From Hyalella azteca (taxonomy: Eukaryota; Arthropoda; Malacostraca; Amphipoda; Hyalellidae): DNA of 64,000 nt. The notes under the pieces were generated by a model. That model was not told where the DNA came from. It made no database searches and saw only the letters and a list, made by a program, of their open reading frames with translations. Below, in pieces: positions 1 to 10,709 of the stretch. Numbering within the stretch: position 1 is the first letter of the stretch; each line of letters opens with the position of its first letter. Where the stretch lies: contig NW_025944354.1 in the NCBI RefSeq assembly GCF_000764305.2, positions 62,001-126,000 on the forward strand. Direction: 5' to 3'. A program made the translations under genes and the position numbers.

Positions 1-911
1 GTAATTTTCTCTTAATTTTCTCCGGGTAATCAGTTGAGAATTGCGCGGTAGAATATAGCAAAATAAACTTTAGAGACAGTGATTTTAATTAATATTCAAA
101 CGATGGTCGATCGAGTCAATCGAATGATAGAAAATTGTATTTGAAAATTAACACATGCAGTGGGGTAATCTGTGCCTAATATTCTGTACACTCAAATAAA
201 TCGCTGCGTACCACTCAAAAAACGCTGCGCATGGTGTAAGTCCCGGCTTGTCCCAAAAGCACGCAAGCACGAGGCGATCTCTTAGCCAGCCTGTGCGCGT
301 AATTCAGGCTGCTGTGACCGCGTAAATCTGAGCGCTTCCATGAGGGAGCCTCACGGCACTGACGACGGATAAGGCAAAATAGGAGGAATATAAAATAAGA
401 TATTTAACTAACTTTCTACATCATGACTTAATAAAAAGTCACTTGTGTACCTTAATTTATTATATATCATTTATTTCTGCTATTTTTTCAGAAAAGTAGC
501 ATTTAACTTGTGGAAAGTTTAAAATCACCATCATCTAAGATCGACGTTACGTACGTAGTGTTGGTGTTCAAGTATTCCTCGCACCGCCAATCAATACTTA
601 ATTTTAGTTGGTTTGAGCAGAATTATAATGTAGCTTATTTTACTACAGTATTAGAAATAATGAATAAGTTCGAATTAACTGTCGATGATTTTACTTGGCT
701 CACCAATAATACAGACTAATCGAACGGCTGTATATGTTTCAGATCCAATGACTTCAAAACCGCTTCTGTATTCGGGGCAAAACAAACAACAACGATGAAC
801 TCTATAAAGCATGTGAATGTCGTACGTTCGTTTAATCACTAATGCATGATATCTTCAACTTGTTATATCATCAGCATTATAACGTTAATATTTCGACCAG
901 AATCAATGTTA
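1..911. other. No gene recognised; GC-richer patch at about 200-370
   Basis: AT-rich sequence with no open frame resembling a known protein. The stretch at about 200-370 is clearly richer in G and C than its surroundings, with several CG dinucleotides, but has no long frame and no splice-site pair. A short frame at 510-719 begins with TTG and matches nothing I know. Nothing further can be supported. Confidence 0.6.
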
Positions 912-1151
912 TTATATGTGTTCGCCTGACATGAGTAACCGGAGCAATATTGTCACAAGCCTACTTCCCAAAAAGGATACGTTCTAGTGAGCGTAAAATG
1001 ACTTGCTGTGATAGATGCCGCCACGTACGACAACTTTAAAATCTTCTCTATTGCGTGCAAACGTCTTCAGGTTGCTACACTCAATAGTTTACGTATAATT
1101 TAATTTGAAAATGATGTTCCCGAAGAGTGACATACTGTGGTAGAGGGTTAA
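912..1151 (+). mobile_element. Decayed TTAA-flanked MITE, copy A (piggyBac-like)
   Basis: This is a non-autonomous DNA transposon of about 240 bp, recognised because it matches the reverse complement of 15524-15836 almost throughout. Shared blocks include the GTAACCGGAGC segment near 935, the GATACGTTCTAGTGAG segment near 977, GCCGCCACGTACGACAACTTTA near 1018 and the GTTTACGTATAATTTAA segment near 1088. The right end is intact: GTGGTAGAGGG followed by TTAA at 1148-1151. The left terminus is mutated and only the inner GCCTGACA part is readable. It lacks the internal 81-bp duplication of the 15.5-kb copy. No transposase is encoded. The TTAA target and a terminus starting with CCC fit the piggyBac superfamily, but without a transposase the assignment is inferred. 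Confidence 0.75.
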
Positions 1152-2569
1152 ATTAAAACTTGCAGGCAAATTCAGCGTTTATGCTTATGTCCTGCAATGA
1201 CGTCATCCGCCAGGTGGCTTCACCCGAGAGAAAGTTTTATTGATATTAGACAGGAACGGCATATAAACATTTTTGGACTGGCTCGTTATTTACTTTCAAC
1301 CATGTAGACATGTTAGCGTCTACGCTCGACGCTCAAACTGCTTTCACAGTAGTCATATATCACCCGTGGAGAAAAAAATAAGTGATTGGAGATTGAAACA
1401 CTTCCGAGCTACTTACGGGATTAAGTGGTCAACGGTCATTTAAGATTTTCCTGGTTATCATCTTTGCACTGGATTTTTTTTTTTTGTACTGGAAAGTGAT
1501 CACATCTAAACTCGATTGAAAGAGAGCTTTTACGGAGAGTTTTCTATTTTTATTTATTTATTTTTCTTGACGAATTTGGTGCAACTCCGGAATTTTCTAG
1601 CATCATCCGAGTCAGTGTCGGATAATTTCATTGACCTGCTACCCTGCCTGGTGGACTGGACTTAATCAGTTTAGTGTCAGTCGCATGTTCTCTCAGCTCA
1701 CGTCCGTGATTGTATTTTTTGGAAAATTATTTCCCATTTCTCAGCAAAACGGCAACAGCTGGTTCAGCAAACTCAAGAAAAATTTCCATCAGACGTGTCG
1801 TGTCCCGAAATAAAAATTACATTTTGAGTCGAAGGACTCTAACCTCATCGTTGAAGTTATTTTTATTTTTTAATGGAGCGAATTTATTTCTTTAATGAAG
1901 AGTATTGTACCTTAATTTCTCCATTTTAAGTTAATGAACTTACAAAAAATAGATTGTTTACAATTAGGCTGAATCAAAGATGCAATTGTTTGTGGAATTT
2001 TGAGCAATTTGTTTTCTCGCGTCGTGGTTTTGCCTCAAATTAATAGATTTGCTAGCCACCTCTATCATTTTTCAGGTTTAAACCTGAACTTAGCACATAC
2101 ACGTTGACAACAAATACAACTTACAATCATCGCGTAAAATTTTCTGCATGGATGGTAAAATGTCTGATACCAGAAAATTTTGACATTCACTGCATGTTAT
2201 AAAATTCGTATTTCTTGTATTATTTAGTTATTTTCAATTGATGTATTTGTTTACAGATATTTATTGGTGGGTGATAGAGCAAGAGTATAGCTAAATGCAG
2301 TTTCAGATGGTTCGCAAATATAGAGTTGCGATAGGCTCAATTAAGCTATCAAAATTCTTCATTCACCTTTGGCTGGTAATAGTTAAGCGTTAGTTAGGCT
2401 ATAGTGTGCCATCTTGCATTTAACTGTCGCACAAAAATCCCCTTTGTACAGTGGGGGTATAGATTATCAGCATAAATTTTTCTTTTAGCGTAGCAGATTT
2501 GACTGTGAACTCACCTACGTATTAACGAATATCTTAACACTCAACTCTGTCGGCGAATAGAAGGACACA
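1152..2569. other. No gene recognised
   Basis: AT-rich stretch with a long T-run near 1471-1485. Two frames of about 60 codons overlap at 1631-1895 and resemble nothing known. A consensus CRE octamer TGACGTCA at 1198-1205 is expected by chance at about this frequency in a window this long. Confidence 0.6.
2071..2088. repeat. Perfect 18-bp palindrome
   Basis: TTCAGGTTTAAACCTGAA is its own reverse complement over all 18 bases with no spacer. It could be a dyad protein-binding site or chance. A second, spaced inverted pair lies just downstream: AAAATTTTCTG at 2136-2146 and CAGAAAATTTT at 2171-2181. Confidence 0.8.
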
Positions 2570-2830
2570 CTGGAAAGGATCTACAGAGAACAGCCGTGTG
2601 GGTACTACAGGACGCGCGCTGCCTGGAAACAAAGCGATGTCAGCTGCGGTCTCACGAGTCGCCCTATATGATGGAGGATGTCAAGTGGGGGAGCTGCTGG
2701 CTGGCCTTATGAGATTTCTGCTCGCCGATGTTACATGTTGCTGCTGACGGCTGGTGATTTGCTGGAAATCCACTGATGCTCGCCGACTGTTAGGCGCGTA
2801 TATGATAATGTGAATGGAAGTGTGTGGATT
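2570..2830. other. GC-richer patch, unassigned
   Basis: This patch is much richer in G and C than its flanks and has many CTG/CAG-type trinucleotides. It has no frame over 60 codons and no convincing splice pair. It could be an untranslated exon, a regulatory element or an old repeat. I do not recognise it. Confidence 0.3.
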
Positions 2831-3576
2831 TCTGTGTGTAACTCTTGCTTATGTGACTTGAAAGTGTACTGTAGTTGAAATTTGATAACGTACTGATGTC
2901 ATCTAATTTCACTGACGAACCTGTTACGTGATTTCACTCGTTAGAATAACTTCCAATACCTGAATATCTAAGGTATTTGCATCGGACGTGAATTTAATTG
3001 GTTGTGAATATTAGAGGTGACGAAGATGAAAGTGAAATTTTCTTAGGGGTAATGATGTTGAGATTCCCTGATTTATGTTACAATTTTTTTATATTTTGAT
3101 CAAAATTTAACTGCTCCACGTCGTCCATTCAAGATTTGGATGAAAGCGTCTTCAGATTTGGTAATTTCATCAAGAAAGTTTGGGAAATTTTGTCTACCAT
3201 TTCCTTACTTAATTATACTCCTGGTGTATCCGATGTCGTATTCTATTTTTCATTATGTTTAAACCAAAATCATGGTATATACTTAGACACTGCCATCAAT
3301 TAATTACTGCGAAATTTTTCGGCTGTTTGAATTGTATCTCAAGCGCTAACATATAGAAATTTTCTGGCATGTATTGGTGAGTTGCTGTTATTCAGATGCC
3401 GATAATCAACTTCAAACCGACCGCAGCCTGCAATGGATTGACTGCCTGCTAACTCCGTGATTTCTTGCCACGGTTTTGCGGTTGTGGCAATTCTCGCGCA
3501 TTTTGGGAGATGCACCGGGAAATTATCCATAGAACGAATTGGGAGGCAATGAGAGGAGGGGAACCCGATGAGTCGG

Positions 3577-3908
3577 CGACAGCTCCGACTGTCCTGGCAG
3601 ATGGACGAGATGTGGCCTGGCCTCATGACTCAGGGACTGTTCCGACTGTCATGACAGATGGACGAGATGTGGCCTGGCCTTATGACTCAGCGACTGTTCC
3701 GACTGTCAGGCAGATGGGCGAGATGTGGCCTGGCCTCATGACTCAGCGACTGTTCCGACTGTCCAGGCAGATAGACGAGATGTGGCCTGGCCTTATGACT
3801 CAGCGACTGTTCCGACTGCCCTGACAGATGGGCGAAGTGCAGCTTGGTCTTGAGACTCGATGACTGTTCTGGCAGATGGGGAGATGTGGCCTGGCTTCAT
3901 GACTGGGT
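3577..3908 (+). repeat. 57-bp minisatellite, about 6 copies
   Basis: Tandem units of about 57 bp share the core GACTGTTCCGACTGTC, then CAGATGGACGAGATGTGGCC, then TGGCCTCATGACTCAG. The first five units are close copies; the last is diverged and shortened. Because the unit is a multiple of three it creates an open frame at 3465-3824 that looks like a repetitive protein. One unit, near 3700-3712, has lost a base, so the translated repeat switches frame halfway. That argues for non-coding tandem DNA. Confidence 0.9.
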
Positions 3909-3973
3909 ACATGGGTCGTAAATCACGGCCCTGTAGTGCGTCATTGTCTCGCTCGTAGCAGCAATCAACGAAG

Positions 3974-4141
3974 TTTCCCACTGAATGGTGTATTTCTTGT
4001 GGTGACTATATTGGCAATCGTTGCCAATATTTCCCACTGAATGGTGTATTTCTTGTGGTGACTACATTGGCATTCGTTGTCAATATTTACTACTGAATGG
4101 TTTATTACTTGTGGTGACCATTTGCGCATTCGGTGAGAAAA
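3974..4141 (+). repeat. 56-bp tandem repeat, 3 copies
   Basis: Three adjacent 56-bp units start at 3974, 4030 and 4086. The shared core runs from CCCACTGAATGGTGTATTTC into TTGTGGTGAC. Units 1 and 2 differ at only a few positions; unit 3 is clearly diverged, especially in its last 20 bases. Each of the first two contains an imperfect TTGGCAATCGTTGCCAA-type dyad. It starts only about 65 bp after the 57-bp minisatellite ends, with an unrelated unit. Confidence 0.9.
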
Positions 4142-4210
4142 ATTCTGACAGAAGAGCAAAATTTCAAAATGTGTGAATGTTTTCTATATTTGGCTTTAGC
4201 AAGAATTTAA

Positions 4211-4364
4211 GTCACGCTGTTACCTGCAGTCATGCTGCTCCCTGCAGTCACGCTGTTACCTGCAGTCATGCTGTTACCTGCAGTCACGCTGTTACCTGCA
4301 GTCATGCTGCTCCCTGCAGTCACGCTGTTACCTGCAGTCATGCTGTTACCTGCTGTCACGCTGT
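4211..4364 (+). repeat. 18-bp minisatellite, about 8.5 copies
   Basis: Tandem 18-bp units of the form GTCACGCTGTTACCTGCA. Units alternate between CACGCTG and CATGCTG, and some carry GCTCCC in place of GTTACC, so the array has a rough 36-bp higher-order pattern. Most unit junctions contain a CTGCAG. Two overlapping frames (4177-4377 and 4232-4510) translate it as Ala/Val/Thr/Leu-rich periodic peptides. These follow from the unit being a multiple of three and are not evidence of a gene. Confidence 0.9.
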
Positions 4365-5730
4365 TTCAGATACGTGAAGTAGCTACGATTTACGTTTTCG
4401 AGAAGGGAATACCGACATCATTTTTATACGTTACGTTACAAAATACGTTTATAAGAAGCTCACCAATTACAGAAAACTGTACAATAGTTCATATCGCACA
4501 CGAGTTATGATGCTCAAATTTTTGAAAACAAAGATTTACAAATTCCATCGCAGATAATGTGAAAAGAACCGAAATCCCTGTTTTGTAACTTTTCATAACT
4601 AAATTTTTAAATCTTCAAGTTGAATGATGCAGTCTAGTACGATATTTTTTGTTACGTTCTTATCTGCAATGCCATAATCCTTGCAGATCAAATGTTCTGT
4701 ATTTGCTTCAATTATCCGGCTTTATTTTCATGCTGCAATCATATTGATCTCGCTGAAGCTTGTATTGGATGTAACTCAAGCCTTTCAAAGGCGACCAAAC
4801 ACCTGATAGAGTCCATTATAAACCGAGCTCGGCGATGCGCGATACACCGCCTTCGATCGGCTGGGATGTTTCATCTTGCTGAAGATTTATTTCTCTCGTT
4901 GTTGTAAGATTAAGTGAATTTGGCGTCTCGTTTGGGACTGATGTTGATTATTTGTACTTCCAGCTGATTCCGCTGGACTGTGACTTTGATCTCTTAACTA
5001 TTCGCATGATTTCTAGGCGGGATCTTATTTTGTGCTGTTTGGATTAATCTTGGATCCTTTTTTGTGCTGTGTGTTGGTTAATTGTACAATTTATATCGCG
5101 GACATTCATCGCTCCTGAATTAAAATTTGTGAACTATTTTCAATATTTTTACTGCAACAATTCAAGTTGTATGTATTCAATTAATTTTAACTGCGTAAAA
5201 TTATTTATAAGCTAGGCAACGAATTGCTATGTATCCTGGTGGTTTCAGATATGATTCCTCGTTTTTTCTTTGAGTTGTATAATGTAATCTTAATTTTGGG
5301 AATACGAATATTTCAAACTAATTCTCCTACTTTTCTTCCTACGCAAAAACGGAGATGTAAAAATGTCAATCTTCATGGGCAAGAAAATGGAATAAAAATA
5401 TCCTTGTGTAAAACAAATGCTCGGCATTCATATTTCATTCTGATAACATCCTTTGATAACTATTCTCTATTGATAACTATTCTCTATTGATATCATATTC
5501 TTTCGTGTTCGTTTTATGAGGTTAAGATTCAGTAATGCAACCTCGCGAGTCATAGGAGACTCGCCCCCAGCTCTTCCGTGTCATATTTCGACGTCAGTCT
5601 CAGCCGCAAACTTAATCTATTATCGATGCGGCCTGCGCTCTCTTCTATACAGCGCGAGTTGCGGCCAGTTGCCAGAGTGGAAAGTTAAGATGGCTGTATA
5701 TGGCAAGGAAATAGATAGTATAGCAGAGTT
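4365..5730. other. No gene recognised
   Basis: AT-rich with a GC-richer interval at about 5540-5690. Frames at 4692-4907, 5224-5490 and 5516-5764 show no recognisable domain. The 5516-5764 frame overlaps the GC-richer interval, but there is no splice pair or family signature. Confidence 0.5.
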
Positions 5731-5732
5731 CT

Positions 5733-6065
5733 TGCACATACTCCACATGATATTATTGAACTAAGATAGCAGGATAAATAGTTGGATTAGAGTTTAATGT
5801 GAGTTCATAGGCTAACAAAAACTAAAGTTTTCATGAAGAGTGAAGTTTTCATGAATGCTTTGTTAAATTTCGATACCGTTTTATTAACGAGATCTTTTCG
5901 CACCTACTGAACATGATATTATTTCACTATGATATCAGGATGCATAGTTAAATTGGAATTTAATGTGAGTTCATAGGCTAGTAAAAACTAGAATTTTGAA
6001 ACTGGAGTGAAGTTTTCATGAATGATCTGTTAAATTTCAACCCCGTTTTATTAACGAGACCTTTC
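5733..6065 (+). repeat. Old 166-bp tandem duplication
   Basis: Two adjacent copies are offset by 166 bp. The anchor CATGATATTATT occurs at 5746 and 5912. TTTAATGTGAGTTCATAGGC and CGTTTTATTAACGAGA recur in both at the same spacing. The copies differ by many substitutions and small indels, so the duplication is not recent. No coding frame is preserved between them. Confidence 0.85.
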
Positions 6066-8147
6066 TTATGGTCCTGATGAACTGTAATAAAATTTGAATT
6101 CATGTATATTCATATATTGTGATTTTTCACATTTGAAAGTCTTCATCTTGGAAAGTCTTCTTCTTGTCGCGTAAATTCATCTACATAAAACGAAGGTTTC
6201 AACATTTGACCCTCGTTTCAGAGCAGCTTAAAGTATTAAAAATATTAATTATCATGGAACATTACACTTATTATCAGTCGAATAAATGCATCGATTAACC
6301 CAATACAATAATCCCAATACTGTTATCCGAAGCGCTACTCTCATTTTGGAGCTACGCGAAGTCGGCTATGTATCTCAATGTGATCGCGATAAAGCTGTCA
6401 GTGTAAATATGCTGCTGAAGTAGTTCCTGGTTCTGATTTTATCTACCTTGGTAGTTTAACTGACATTAACGGCATAGTTCTACCATCTACCTATCTACCG
6501 ACTCAACGTATTGAGTCCAATAACCCTACCGTTAAGATTCAGAATGCAAGATTCGGAATCTTAAGTCCAATAAGATTCCGAATGCAAGTCTGATGTGCGA
6601 GCCTATATAATGTATTTTAACTCGGGATGCAAATTTAGAGGCCGAATGTAGAATGACTGCCAATAATTATCTGAACTTTATTAATTCGATTACAGATTAT
6701 TCATAACATTCTCAAGTATCCCAATTTGGATGACGGCCAATTAACAACCCGACTATGTTTCACAATATTTTTCGCTTGATCACAGTTTACAGGGTAAGTT
6801 TACTACCGCTTGTAGTAACACACCTGCTATGGTGTGTTACTACCACACCTGCTATGCCATTGATAGATGTTCGAAAAATCCATACAAGTGAACCGTAATA
6901 ACACTCAACTATCCGTGAGATTGACTAGCGTGTTCAAGAAACTAGTGTGTTCCAAATTACCGAGAAATTGTGTATGTATTTTATGTATGCATTATGGATA
7001 CATGCAACATGCAATTTTTTTCGGGGCTAGCTGATTTAAATTTCCCGTGTATGATGATTTTTATTACATGAAAAACGATAATTTGACTTATTTCTAACAT
7101 ATTTATTAGGTGTGGATTTTTCTTAAATAATTATTCATTTCAGATTGTGTGTCACAAGTTGTTGTATATTGAGTCATACTTATGTCACTGAATAAGAATG
7201 AAATGCGTTTAGTTAGGAAACTATGCCGGTGGTGATAGGCAATGGGATATTTTTACCAGGAAGTAGTCAACAATTACCAATAATGTAGATGGCATAATTC
7301 ACTCTTCCGAATTATTTTGACCAATATCAATGGCGGAATTTATTGGCTTTTTGAAATACTGATTAATCAAAATGAATTTTTGTCTTTATTTTCGCGTCTG
7401 TTTCTCTTGTCAGTCTCATAAGGGAACATCTCCAGAGTACAAATTTTTGATACGATGTTAAAATTACCTCAATACGCGGGAGAATTTACACCTATTGTTT
7501 TTTCTTGAACGTTTGAAAGAAATCGCGTGAGTAATTCTACACGACTTCGATCATGTTATGAGCCTCTTTTTCTTATGTGTTATGTTGCAACAAATGATGC
7601 AACTTGAGCTTATCTCATCTCCGTAATGTGGTGTCGAGAGTAGGAGCTGCTAAGTAGACCTAACGTCCACCGGCCGCGTCCAAAAACAGCCTGGCATGGG
7701 GCGCTGCTTGGGCTCCTGCCATTAGGAGATTGCGATTGAACCGCCACCGGTACTATGCATATTCCTGCTGAGATAACTTATCGGAAGAACTATATTTATC
7801 GATGTTTGGGCGTCACAAATTAAAAAAAAAATTGCTAAACAATTCGATAAAAATTAGCAAAACCTCAGAAGCTTTTTCAAGAAATAGTTTAGATTTTGTT
7901 TCTCCGTTAGACAATGACTGAAGGCTTTTCAAGCTAAGCCTATAATCACAGACGAGAAGTCGGACTCTATAGGTGGACATGTGCCGTTATGTGTACCAAG
8001 GCAAATTTCGACAGTACAGCCCCAGAACTATATATAAAAGTTTGCCTAACCATTTTGTGGATGGAAACGTTAACAAGCGATCACGCGCGGGTGTTATTAG
8101 CATCCAAAATGCAAATTCGGAGTCTTGTATTTTGCAAACACTGTAGC
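6066..8147. other. No gene recognised; hairpin and one GC-richer patch
   Basis: AT-rich DNA. A short inverted run built on AAGATTC/GAATCTT occurs near 6543-6590. A GC-richer patch lies at about 7635-7760 and has no open frame or splice pair. Nothing else is supported. Confidence 0.5.
6814..6841. repeat. Perfect hairpin, 11-bp arms, 6-nt loop
   Basis: AGTAACACACC at 6814-6824 is exactly complementary to GGTGTGTTACT at 6831-6841, with loop TGCTAT. The loop plus part of one arm (CACACCTGCTAT) is repeated directly just downstream at 6844-6855. This is what a local template switch plus short duplication would leave. Confidence 0.85.
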
Positions 8148-8212
8148 ATCTAGTAAATATCAGTGAAATTAGCCGCGGACATCTAGTTAATATCGGCGAA
8201 ATTAGCCGCGGA
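8148..8212 (+). repeat. Short tandem duplication, unit about 32 bp
   Basis: Two adjacent copies of a unit containing GAAATTAGCCGCGGA, preceded by CATCTAGT and AATATC, with a few substitutions. The CCGCGG in each copy stands out in AT-rich DNA. Confidence 0.75.
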
Positions 8213-8582
8213 ACAATTTATCACGTATAATTGCTCTTAAGTTCAAGTATCTCTACCTTCCTATTTGAAACAAAGTTTGTATTATGTACTTCCGTTCACT
8301 ATTATTCTTTGTGTTCCTGCACTCATGTTATTCATATAATCATCTGCAACCGCTTATTTTCAGACTATTCATATAATGAAGGTTATTTCAATTTATATAC
8401 TCTGCACGAAATGGCTTCCTAGTAAACGCTCTTTATCGCTCTTTATTTTATTCCATTTTTGTTATTTTCTGAATAATGTATAATCCTGACACTACACTCT
8501 CCGATAATAATGCTACCAGGGTGAATTAAATTGGTGATTCTAGAAAAAAATTCGTAATCTCTCTGCTTTCCATAACCATTAG

Positions 8583-9040
8583 TCATGCCGCACCGCTCTG
8601 CCATAACATGCTACTCAAATTTGCTATGCCACTGAAACATGCCGCATGAAGGCTCCATGTCACTCCACTCAGCCATGCCATACCACATGAACATGTCCCA
8701 TCACTAAGCCATGCGGCCTCACTCGGTCATGCCACGTTGTACAACCATGCCACGCCACTCAGTCATGCCACGTTGCACAACCATGCCATGCCACTCAGTC
8801 ATGCCACGTTGTACAACCATGCCATGCCACTCAGTCATGCCACGTTGTACAACCATGCCATGCCACTCAGTCATGCCACACCACCGAGCCATGAAATGCT
8901 ACTTAGCCACGCCACACCAACCATGCCATGCCACACCACCAAGCCATGAAATGCTACTTAGCCACGCCACACCAACCATGCCATGCCACTCAGTCATGCC
9001 ACACCACCGAGCCAAGAAATGCTACTTTGCCACGCCACAG
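8583..9040 (+). repeat. Two-tier CATGCC minisatellite (36-bp then 55/68-bp units)
   Basis: A degenerate ATGCC-rich lead-in (8583-8719) is followed by four 36-bp units at 8720, 8756, 8792 and 8828 with core CACTCAGTCATGCCACGTTG then TACAACCATGCCATGC. From 8864 the array switches to longer units of 68, 55 and about 54 bp that share GAAATGCTACTTAGCCACGC. All units reuse the same ATGCCAC words, so the second tier probably grew out of the first. Three overlapping frames (8711-9067, 8737-8949, 8983-9186) translate it as Met/Pro/His/Ser repeats and are best read as array artefacts. Confidence 0.9.
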
Positions 9041-10610
9041 CAATCAGCCTTGTGCCGACGTTCATAAGTGACACTACATCGTTTGTCCTGATGACGGTGA
9101 AGGTTGTATCGCTGCTCAGCGGGATGCTGGTTTGCCCAGTCCTCAATCTTGTGCCGTCATTTATCTCAGTCGCCTCTCATGATTAACGTTATTTTCTATA
9201 CAATTATTTTTTCTTATGACGTGATAATATGTTTGATTATGAGTCATCAACCGCTGAATTGGTTTTTGTGTGTTCTTTCTTAAACAAAAACTAAATGGAA
9301 TTTTACTTACTCATTATAAACAACTTAGTTTAACATGTTCGTCATCTCTTATTTAATTTAACTCACCTTAGTCTCAATTATACTCGATTATATTTTTCGG
9401 CTCACCAAGCCTGGGCATCTCCTAACTCTCATCACTTGAACAGCAATAAACCACGGATTACATCACTTATTTAACCGCAGCCGCCCGCATGTCGGGCGCA
9501 TCCAAGCTCATCTTCTCCTCTTTGTACAGTCCGCTTTCCAAGGCAAATCCGGCCTATAGACTCACCTTGGACTCTCATTCATACTCAGCTGCTCAGAAGG
9601 TTCATTATGTGCTGAAAATTCATTTGATGTTTAGATTTATTCATGAAATAAGTGATAAATGTGTCAAATTAGTGATAGAAACGAGCTAAAAATATCGACG
9701 CTTACTAGATAGACATTGAATGTCTGATTTTTCTAAGGCATATTATGATAGACGTGAACAGCTCGAGTATGTCAATGGCCAACTTAGCCTGCCTACTTGA
9801 GGATAGAAGCTCAGCCGCCATAAAGACGTTGAAGGAGCTGCGGTATTGCTTTGTCTGCTAAGCCTCGCCACTTGTGTTCTCCCTTTCCTGTTTATCTAAG
9901 CCTTGACAAAACCTTCACTGTTTCCGCACCTCCGAACATTTTTGTCTAAGGCTGCGTGGAAGGCGTGGGTATCCACAATTTTTTTGTCCAGTTTCATTTT
10001 GGCGCTAACAGGATGGGTCTGCTCAAAATAACGGCGGTATTCGTGTTTTTACTTCAACAATTTATTCGTATTAAGTTGATTCAGTCAATTAGAGACGCAG
10101 GAATGCATTTTATATGTATTACGGCTTATTTGAAACCGATTGCTGTAAGTTGATTCAGTACCAGTTTTCCTACCCCAAATAAAGTGGTGACCAAGTACCC
10201 GCATTAATTTGATTATAATAGCTGATTTTTTTAACAGCGGTCTGAATATCCTCATCTGTTTATTTTTTTTGATCGAAATCGCATTTAATCCTTTCGACAT
10301 TCAAATCCTCTTACGATCCGAAGCAAAATGCAATTGCATTTTCCCTCATTTATTTACTACTGATCGGGCTTATAAAATTGCGTGTTCAGATCATAGCACT
10401 CGTGCCTTTACACTATATTTGTTCTGCTGAATTCCAAGGCTTTCTGCGGAAATTCCTCTTCAGAAGATTTCAATAGTTCGCGACCGCTGACAATAAAAGA
10501 GCATCGACGTAACCCGAAACCTGCTATCGGATTACTATGGGACGCAACAAAGCAGGCCGCAGCCTAGAAAAAACTGAACCAGTAGTTCCCTGCCTGTGGC
10601 TAGTAAGCTT
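9041..10610. other. No gene recognised
   Basis: Several short frames (9489-9689, 9956-10153, 10209-10430 plus, 10085-10300 minus) overlap and none resembles a known family. No splice pair frames them convincingly. Confidence 0.5.
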
Positions 10611-10709
10611 TAATGAGTTTAGTATTGAGGTTTGATATGTATAATGTATATGTAGCTTTTTAATGGGTTTAGCGTTGAGATTTGATATCTATAATGTATG
10701 TAGCTTTTT
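10611..10709 (+). repeat. 50-bp tandem duplication
   Basis: Copies start at 10611 and 10661, each beginning TAATGRGTTTAG and containing TTGAGRTTTGATAT, ATAATGTAT and TGTAGCTTTTT. They differ by a few substitutions and a 1-2 bp indel. Confidence 0.8.

Noticed and set aside
3465..3824. 119-codon frame with a DGRDVAWP-type peptide repeat, looking like a repetitive protein
   Set aside because: The peptide repeat changes frame halfway because one 57-bp unit is a base short. The repetition is at DNA level.
4177..4510. Two overlapping frames with periodic Ala/Val/Leu-rich peptides
   Set aside because: Both are by-products of an 18-bp tandem unit with no stop codon.
8711..9067. 118-codon Met/Pro/His/Ser repeat protein
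   Set aside because: Two frames through the same minisatellite are equally open and repetitive, and units change length by non-multiples of three.
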